NCBI RefSeq assembly: GCF_000177675.1
Contig: NZ_ADGX01000011.1
Coordinates: 1-64,000 of the forward strand
Length of the DNA: 64,000 bases
Direction of reading: 5' to 3'
Source: Parafrankia sp. EUN1f
GTDB lineage: Bacteria; Actinomycetota; Actinomycetes; Frankiales; Frankiaceae
The notes beneath the pieces are model-generated. The model worked only from the letters and a program-made list of their open reading frames with translations. It was not told the DNA's origin and did no database searches. A program made the translations under genes and the position numbers. Below are positions 58,658 through 64,000 of this stretch, in pieces. The number at the start of each line of letters is the position of its first letter. Position 1 is the first letter of the stretch.

Positions 58658-59122
58658 TCAGGCGAGCGGAGCGCCACCGGCTCCGGCCCCCGGGCCGGCT
58701 CCGGTACGCTCCGCCGCCTGATCACGCTCCGAGGCCGCGGAAGCAGAACGCGGCCGTAGCCGAGTGACTCCCCAGAAGACGGCGCCAAACACGACGAAGG
58801 CGATCGACACCCCGATGACGCCGGCCAGGCCGCCGGCGAGACGCTCGTTGTCGATCCCGGACACCGCGTAGCCGGCGAGTGGCCAGTCCGCGAACGAATG
58901 GTCCTTCTCCTGGTAGATGAAGCCCTTGTCGGCCGCGACCTTCTCCAGGCCGTCCGGGCTCGAGCTGGCGAAGCCGGACACGAATCCAGCCAGGACGAAC
59001 GCAACAAACAGGCCGAGGCCGACAAAGACCTTGTTGTGTCGCTCAGGGCGCGCGGCGACGCGCCGCACCGTCGGCTCGGTCAGGGTGGAGGACGTCGCAT
59101 CCGCGGCGGCCGACCTGGTCAT
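58658..59122 (-). CDS. cbiN: CbiN-like / PDGLE-domain subunit
   Basis: A 154-residue protein with two membrane helices (about 30-52 and 95-117). Between them SSPDGLEKVAADKGF is the PDGLE motif that defines the CbiN-like accessory component. The C-terminus is a Gly/Ala-rich tail. Its ATG overlaps the cbiM stop by 4 bp. Confidence 0.9.
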   Translation of the reverse strand: MTRSAAADATSSTLTEPTVRRVAARPERHNKVFVGLGLFVAFVLAGFVSGFASSSPDGLEKVAADKGFIYQEKDHSFADWPLAGYAVSGIDNERLAGGLAGVIGVSIAFVVFGAVFWGVTRLRPRSASAASERDQAAERTGAGPGAGAGGAPLA

Positions 59123-59904
59123 GAAGGATTGCTCCCATCCCCGATTCGATCCGACGAGCCGTCAGCACCGGCGGGCGCGAGGGCGGGCGGGCGACCCGAC
59201 AGGCCGGTGGCGCCGACGACGGCGGGTTCGCGGCGGCGGACCGTCAGCTCCTGCTTTCCGAGCAGGTCGCGAGCGCCGTACACGAGGTCCGGCCGGGTAT
59301 TCAGGACCAGGCTGAGCGTTGCCGCGGTGATCGCCGCCTCGCCGATCCCGATCAGGCAGTGCACGCCGAGCATCGCACCGGCGACGCCATCCAGGGGAAG
59401 GTCGACCGTGCCACCCACGGCGAACTCCACGACGAAGGCGCCGGCGGCCAGTGGCACCGTCACGAAGGCGGCGATGACCGATGCGGCGATCACCGACGAG
59501 GCACGACGCGGCAGCAGGCGTCGGGCCAGGGTGAACAGCCCGTATCCTCCCATCGCACCGACGAGCGCCATGTTGGTGATGTTGAGCCCGAGCGCGGTCA
59601 GCCCTCCGTCCGCGAACAGTGACTGCACACCGAGCACCACCGCCAGCGCGATCGCTCCCAGCCACGGGCCGACCAGAACCGCCGCGAGAGTGCCGCCGAG
59701 CAGATGCCCGCTGGTTCCCATCGCCACCGGGAAGTTGAGCATCTGGGCCGCGAACACGAATGCGGCGACCAGACCGGCGAGCGGTGTGAGCTGGTCCGTG
59801 TTCTCCTCACCCGCCCGTTTCACGGCGTAACCGATACCCGCGACCGCCACCACACCGAACGCGGCGGAGGTTGAAGCATCGATGAACCCATCCGGGATAT
59901 GCAT
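59119..59904 (-). CDS. cbiM: Cobalt/nickel substrate-specific membrane component
   Basis: A 261-residue S-component starting at the ATG at 59904 with the hallmark MHIPDGFID, whose N-terminal Met-His-Ile amine and His bind the metal. The conserved NFPVAMGTSGHLLGGTLAAV and LGLNITNMALVGAMGGYG follow. About seven helices are present, then a polar tail. The exact metal (Co or Ni) is not decided by sequence; the site upstream favours nickel control. Confidence 0.94.
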   Translation of the reverse strand: MHIPDGFIDASTSAAFGVVAVAGIGYAVKRAGEENTDQLTPLAGLVAAFVFAAQMLNFPVAMGTSGHLLGGTLAAVLVGPWLGAIALAVVLGVQSLFADGGLTALGLNITNMALVGAMGGYGLFTLARRLLPRRASSVIAASVIAAFVTVPLAAGAFVVEFAVGGTVDLPLDGVAGAMLGVHCLIGIGEAAITAATLSLVLNTRPDLVYGARDLLGKQELTVRRREPAVVGATGLSGRPPALAPAGADGSSDRIGDGSNPS

Positions 59905-60341
59905 GGTCTCCCCTCTCGCCGGGTCTCCGGCCCGTCTGCGGCACAGATCGCCCCATCGGATGCTAAGAATACGCACTTGCGAGTGATTTGCAGATAGAAA
60001 CCACAGACCGATGCCCAGCGAGACTCCGGCCGACGCCCGGCCCACCCTCACTCGGGATCGAGCCTCGCGGGGCTACGCTTCGACACCAGAAGTTACTCTG
60101 GGTTACTTGATAGATATCATTTGCATTCACTCCGCGGGGTTCGGCGACCACCACGGGGTTTGCGCCCAAGAGGAGCACAGGTGGAGATCTCTGCATGCTC
60201 GGCGGAGCCGGCGGAGCCGGCGATCCTCCTCCCGAGATGCCAGGCCGCCCGCCCCGAGCGACGCAGGGCCCGGCACCGACCCGGGCTCCGGCGCCCGGCA
60301 ACCCCCAGCGCGCCCGCCGCGGGCCCGCGTGAGGTGCAGCC
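59905..60341. other. 437-bp divergent region between cbiM and GT2 genes
   Basis: Holds the Nur-like box (59977-59993) near cbiM and an AT-rich patch at 60085-60130 (GGTTACTTGATAGATATCAT) that may be the promoter of the plus-strand GT2 gene. I see no cobalamin riboswitch signature. Confidence 0.5.
59977..59993. promoter_or_regulatory. Nur-like box upstream of cbiMNQO
   Basis: TTGCGA-GTGAT-TTGCAG lies 72 bp before the cbiM start. The known box for the nickel-sensing Fur homologue Nur in Streptomyces is, from memory, TTGCAA-N5-TTGCAA; this site has the right spacing and one mismatch per half. It suggests nickel repression of the transporter. Confidence 0.5.
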
Positions 60342-61319
60342 ATGAAGACCGTCGCGGTGATCGTGCACCGAGGTCCGACGGAGCCGACACTCGATCTCGC
60401 GACCCGCCTTGACGTCTCCACTCATCTCGACCAGGTCACGGTGATCGCCAACGACCGCGCCGAACGGCCCTCCGGGCTGCCGGCCAGCGTCGGCTGGCTC
60501 GTTCCCCCCCGTGACCTCGGGCGGGGCGGAGCCTTCCGGTACGCCGTCGAGACGATACCCGCGGCTGCCGCCTACCTACTGGTCGAGAACAACGTGCGCA
60601 TCGACGACCCGACCATCGGGGCCTGCCTGGAACTGCTGGCCGGCGCGAACATCGGGATCGTGGCCCCCACCCTCGTGGATGACGCCACGGCGCCGACCAC
60701 GCCGGCGCGCCCGACCCGGTTCCTCGTCCTGCCCCGGATCCTCGGGAACGCCCCCGGCGACCGGCCCAGCGAGGCCAACTGGGTGACCGGCGCGGCGATG
60801 TTCGTCAAGGCCGAATGCCATCAGCGGATTCCGATGGACGGTCGCTACTTCCTGGGCCTGGAGGACGTCGACTTCTGCCATCGCGTCCGCGACGCCGGCT
60901 GGAGTGTCGTGATCAGCCCCTGGCCGGCGCGGCGCCACGGCGCGGGCCCCGTGCCCGCCGCTGCCTACGGCTACTACGAGGTACGCAACCGCCTCTGGTA
61001 CACCCGGATCCGCCGCTGGCACGGTCGCACTGCCGCGGCACTGCTCTGGACCGTCCTCGCGACACTTCCGCGCGCCACGGTGCTCAGGCCACCGGGAGCC
61101 GACGGATCGCACCCTGGCCGGCTCGTCCTGCACGGTCTGCTGGACGGCCTCGGTCCTGTCCCCCCGAGCGGTGACCCACGGCTGGATGAGCCGCGAGTCA
61201 CCCGGTGGACGACCTGGGCCCCAGCGCCGCCTCGCACGGCGGACGCACCGGCCGCACAGCCGTCGACGTCTCCGGCCCGGCGTCGGCACGAGCCGCCGCT
61301 CGGCCAGTCTGAACGGTGA
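60342..61319 (+). CDS. GT2-like glycosyltransferase with altered DXD motif
   Basis: A 325-residue GT-A protein beginning MKTVAVIVHRGPTEP. It aligns residue for residue with the GT2 at 23073-23963 over the first 85 positions. Where that enzyme has LLLNNDVR (Asp84), this one has LLVENNVR, so the DXD-type Asp is Asn. The glycine loop is also changed (DLGRGGAFRYAVE). LGLEDVDFCHRVRDAGW keeps the base region. It may be inactive or use a different metal-binding residue. GAGGTG ribosome site 6 bp before the ATG. Confidence 0.85.
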   Translation: MKTVAVIVHRGPTEPTLDLATRLDVSTHLDQVTVIANDRAERPSGLPASVGWLVPPRDLGRGGAFRYAVETIPAAAAYLLVENNVRIDDPTIGACLELLAGANIGIVAPTLVDDATAPTTPARPTRFLVLPRILGNAPGDRPSEANWVTGAAMFVKAECHQRIPMDGRYFLGLEDVDFCHRVRDAGWSVVISPWPARRHGAGPVPAAAYGYYEVRNRLWYTRIRRWHGRTAAALLWTVLATLPRATVLRPPGADGSHPGRLVLHGLLDGLGPVPPSGDPRLDEPRVTRWTTWAPAPPRTADAPAAQPSTSPARRRHEPPLGQSER

Positions 61320-62713
61320 GGAAGGGCCGCAGAGCCCACGGCGCCCCGCCACATGCGGCCACAGGGAGCCCTTCGAAGCGAAGGCGCGAACACCCACGCG
61401 GAGTCGGACACGGCCACGCATCAACGGAACTACGGAAAGACTCTCTACTATCACGTTCCGTGCTCCCCTCTCGCCGCTCACTGACCAGGCCGGCCGCCCC
61501 CGCAGAACCCGCCGCCGCATCCGTGCCCACGCCGACCTCCGCGCCCACGCCCGCGCCGCGGGTACTCCTGCTGAGACCGGCGAAGGCACGCCCGGACGCC
61601 GCGCGGCAGCTTGCCGCTGTCGTCGCGGGCCTTCAGGCCGGCGGCGCAGAGGTCACGCAGCTCACGCCGGCCGGGCCGGACGACCAGCAGGCACGGACCG
61701 AGCCGGCCGGGCGGCGCGGATCACCTGACCAGCCGGCCCGACAGGGCCTCGACCTGGCGGGCCGCTGCCGCTCGGCATGGGAGACCGCGGCACACGCACG
61801 GGCGCTGGGCCCGCTGGACAGCGTCGTGGTGGGGCAGGTGGACCTGGCGCTGACCGGCATCGTCACCGCCAGACTCACCGGCGCCAGCCGGGTACCGGTG
61901 CTCTTCCACGGCGTCGACATGTGGACGATGCGGCGCCACCTGCGTCTTCTGCTGCGCCACGACCCGCTGCTCTGCCCGGTGACGACAAGCTCGTTCGGCG
62001 CGGGAGCGCTGTCTCCGACCAGGATGGGCGCGGTCATTCCACCTGGTCTGGACCATCGTTGGCGGGAGGCTCTCCTCACCGAGGCCGCCCGGCGGCGCCC
62101 ACTGCCCCCGGTGCCGACGGTGCTCACCGTCTTCCCCCTCGACGAGTGGGAGGCCAAGGGCCTTCCGACCCTGGTGGACGCCCTGGACACGCTGCACGCA
62201 CCGGCGGCGGACGAAGCGTCGGAAGGTGCCGGCGGGGCGGTGGGACCGGTGCGGCTCGTGATCGCGGGAGCCGGTCCGGCCCCAGGCGCACTACATGCCC
62301 TGATCGCCGGGCGGGAGCACACGGACCTGTTCGAGGATCCCAGCGACGAGGAACTGGCCCGGCTGTATGCGACAGCCGACCTTTTCGCCCTGTGCACGAG
62401 AACCCGTACCAGGTCGCCGGTGAGCGGCGAGTCGCACCCGACCGCCCTGCTCGAGGCGCAGCTCGCGGGCTGCGCCGTCATCGGTCCGGCGCAGGGCGGC
62501 TCCCGGGACGCCTACCAACGGGGTGTCACCGGCTGGACTCCGGCGGACGAGTCCAGCCCAGCCCTGGCGCGGGTGCTGGCCGACCTGCTCGCCGACCGCG
62601 CACGGCTGGCCCGCGCCGGACGGCTTGCCAGCGACTGGGCGCGTGCGGGCACCGACCCCGACGATCACAGCCAGGCCGTGTTCGCCGCGCTGCTGGGCCG
62701 TCAGCGCAGCTGA
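61316..62713 (+). CDS. GT4-type glycosyltransferase, paralogue of 31382-32572
   Basis: A 465-codon frame from GTG 61316, which overlaps the GT2 stop as GTGA. The first 75 residues are Arg/Pro/Ala-rich; the core begins at RVLLLRPAKARPDAARQL. Matching blocks with the paralogue include VPVLFHGVDMW, VPTVLTVFPLDEWEAKGLP and LLEAQLAGCAVIGPAQGGS. The paralogue's LAPSQGLGGGIE loop is lost here (RPAKARPDAARQ), so the acceptor site differs. E-x7-E (GESHPTALLE) is intact. The stop abuts that of the convergent methyltransferase gene. Confidence 0.85.
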   Translation: MRKGRRAHGAPPHAATGSPSKRRREHPRGVGHGHASTELRKDSLLSRSVLPSRRSLTRPAAPAEPAAASVPTPTSAPTPAPRVLLLRPAKARPDAARQLAAVVAGLQAGGAEVTQLTPAGPDDQQARTEPAGRRGSPDQPARQGLDLAGRCRSAWETAAHARALGPLDSVVVGQVDLALTGIVTARLTGASRVPVLFHGVDMWTMRRHLRLLLRHDPLLCPVTTSSFGAGALSPTRMGAVIPPGLDHRWREALLTEAARRRPLPPVPTVLTVFPLDEWEAKGLPTLVDALDTLHAPAADEASEGAGGAVGPVRLVIAGAGPAPGALHALIAGREHTDLFEDPSDEELARLYATADLFALCTRTRTRSPVSGESHPTALLEAQLAGCAVIGPAQGGSRDAYQRGVTGWTPADESSPALARVLADLLADRARLARAGRLASDWARAGTDPDDHSQAVFAALLGRQRS

Positions 62714-63736
62714 TCAGCCTCGGGCCGCGGGTTGCGATGCCCGCTGCGGCGGCGGGGATTGCGTCGCCACCGCGGTGATCCGGTCTGATCCGCCGATCCG
62801 GTCGTAGCGGCGGATCGCGACCAGCAGACAGTTCTGCGCCGCGGCGCTCTCCGCCACCGCACGCTGCGGACCGCTCTCGACAGCCAGGGCGTGCAGGGCG
62901 TGGAGCAGGACGCTCCCGAAGCCGGCCTGCTCCACCAGCCCGACCAGATGATCCGCCTGCCGAGGATGGCAGTGCGGGGACCCACGCCGCGATCCACGCG
63001 AGTGCGCGAGCCTGGACTGCCCCACCGCGAGCGTGGACTGCCCCACGGGCTCGGCAGCCTGACCATGACCAGGCCCGGGGATGTCCGCGCGCACACAGGT
63101 GCGCAGGACGAGGCATCCGCCGGGGCGCAGGCTCGCCCACACCAGGTCCAGCAGGTCGGTCAGCTCGCCGTCGCCCATCCAGGTCGCGACATCGAGGGAG
63201 ACGGCGATGTCCACCCGCCGCCCGGATCCGAAGAAGTCCTGGGGAGTCCGGTAGTCGATGTTGATCGCCGGGTTCAGGATCCGTGCGCAGGCGAGAACCC
63301 CACGAGAGACGTCGAGCGCCGTCACGGACCAGACCCGCCCGGCCACCGCGCGGGTGAGGTAGCCGGGACCGCAGCCGACATCGAGCAGGTCCTGCTCGGG
63401 TGCCAGGTACGGCTCAAGCACATCCCGGACGAACATCTCGAGCGAGACGCGGCTGCGGTGCGCCGCGCTGCCCAGGCCGTGACCACGGAAGCTCAGGCCG
63501 CGGCCGTGGAAATAGTGCGGCGCCAGCCCCAGCAGCCGCAGCGCGAGGCCTGGCCGCCACGACGACGGAGTCAGAGCCAACAGCCCACGGACCCATCGCG
63601 CGCCCAGAAAGGTGCGACCTCCGGTCGCTGCAAGCACGAGCCAGCGGAGAAAGGACACGCGTGGGCACGAGGACACGCAACCGTCAGGGAGCCCGGGAAC
63701 CGCAGATCCTTCCGGACTGCCTGACCGCTGCGTCAC
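62714..63736 (-). CDS. Class I SAM-dependent methyltransferase
   Basis: A 340-residue protein. LLDVGCGPGYLTRAVAGRVW is the SAM loop, VTALDVSRGVLACARI motif II, VDIAVSLDVATWM motif IV and SLRPGGCLVLRTCV motif VI. An insert with a VGQSTLAVGQSRLA direct repeat follows. The start is GTG 63736. Target unknown; its convergent position beside two GT genes suggests a glycan or lipid-linked sugar. Confidence 0.83.
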   Translation of the reverse strand: MTQRSGSPEGSAVPGLPDGCVSSCPRVSFLRWLVLAATGGRTFLGARWVRGLLALTPSSWRPGLALRLLGLAPHYFHGRGLSFRGHGLGSAAHRSRVSLEMFVRDVLEPYLAPEQDLLDVGCGPGYLTRAVAGRVWSVTALDVSRGVLACARILNPAINIDYRTPQDFFGSGRRVDIAVSLDVATWMGDGELTDLLDLVWASLRPGGCLVLRTCVRADIPGPGHGQAAEPVGQSTLAVGQSRLAHSRGSRRGSPHCHPRQADHLVGLVEQAGFGSVLLHALHALAVESGPQRAVAESAAAQNCLLVAIRRYDRIGGSDRITAVATQSPPPQRASQPAARG

Positions 63737-63795
63737 AGGGTCCGACCCTTACAGGACGGAAACCCTAAGTCAACGAACGACTACAACGAGTTCGA

Positions 63796-64000
63796 CTACT
63801 CCAGGTAGTCGCGCAGCTTCTGCGACCGCGAGGGATGACGCAGCTTGGACAGCGTCTTGGACTCGATCTGCCGGATGCGCTCGCGGGTCACCCCGAACTC
63901 GCGACCCACCTCCTCCAGCGTCCGCGGATGGCCGTCCGTCAGGCCGAACCGGAGCTGGATCACCTTCTTCTCCCGGTCGGAGAGAGTGTGCAGTACCGAG
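63796..64000 (-). CDS. Primary RNA polymerase sigma factor, C-terminal part
   Basis: The minus-strand frame runs off the right edge and ends at TAG 63796-63798. The visible 67 residues are sigma region 4: [19 protein letters not shown], the helix-turn-helix [20 protein letters not shown] and the end [17 protein letters not shown]. This is the -35-reading domain of an RpoD/HrdB-type sigma factor. Confidence 0.95.
   Translation of the reverse strand, partial: SVLHTLSDREKKVIQLRFGLTDGHPRTLEEVGREFGVTRERIRQIESKTLSKLRHPSRSQKLRDYLE

Noticed and set aside
59905-60110. Cobalamin riboswitch upstream of cbiM
   Set aside because: A GGAGACCCGGC element resembles the 3' B12-box end, but the conserved GCCACTG core and the remaining helices are not found.

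Overview
The window is high-GC actinobacterial DNA and looks Frankia-like. This is inferred from the AcnA-type aconitase, the class E sortase next to a tiny membrane ORF, the HrdB/RpoD-type sigma factor tail, the cobalt/nickel CbiMNQO set and the actinobacterial toxin pair. It is not proven from this window. Most of the window (about 7 to 53 kb, with an outlier at 60-63.7 kb) is one very large cell-surface polysaccharide locus set between housekeeping genes.

Layout. 1-7 kb: the 3' end of an acyl-CoA dehydrogenase gene, a secreted Lys/His-rich repeat protein, a TacAT-type toxin-antitoxin pair (DUF1778 plus GNAT), a DUF1232 membrane protein and aconitase. 7-14 kb, minus strand: a GT4 glycosyltransferase, then an operon for a fused MDR/Gfo-Idh-MocA oxidoreductase, WecB and WecC (UDP-GlcNAc to UDP-ManNAc to UDP-ManNAcA). 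14-22.6 kb, plus strand: a tightly overlapping operon of a polyprenyl-phosphate sugar-1-P transferase (WecA/WbpL type), GT4, atypical SDR, heparinase II/III-like protein, DUF362 protein and PaaK/CapK-like adenylate-forming enzyme. 23-30.6 kb, minus strand: a Wzx/Wzy module with GT2, Wzy-like polymerase, CgeB-like GT, Wzx-like flippase, FkbM methyltransferase and GT4. 31-38 kb, plus strand: GTs, a UDP-xylose-synthase-like epimerase, another SDR and a TylF methyltransferase. 38-53 kb: a PglC/WcaJ-type initiating transferase, a DegT aminotransferase, hexapeptide acyltransferases, a second Wzx/Wzy module with several GT4s, a secreted duplicated beta-rich protein, a NeuD/PglD-type acyltransferase and a Wzb-type tyrosine phosphatase. 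53-60 kb: a DGDEF-EAL c-di-GMP protein, a 52-residue membrane protein with a class E sortase, and cbiMNQO with a Nur-like box upstream. 60-63.7 kb: GT2, GT4 and methyltransferase. The last 205 bases are the C-terminus of a primary sigma factor.

How the parts work together. Two initiating transferases (PNPT at 14.1 kb, PHPT at 40 kb) and two Wzx/Wzy pairs suggest two separate lipid-linked repeat-unit pathways. The first probably uses a ManNAcA-type sugar and carries an unusual set of accessory enzymes (heparinase fold, DUF362, acyl-adenylating enzyme). The second probably makes an N-acylated amino sugar, but no 4,6-dehydratase is visible for it.

The locus has clear signs of turnover. GT genes occur as distant paralogous pairs, N-terminal fragments of GT and SDR genes lie just upstream of intact genes, and three genes of the second module each appear to lack a single base near the 3' end. 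Those three indels could be real or could be errors in the sequence; reads are needed to decide.
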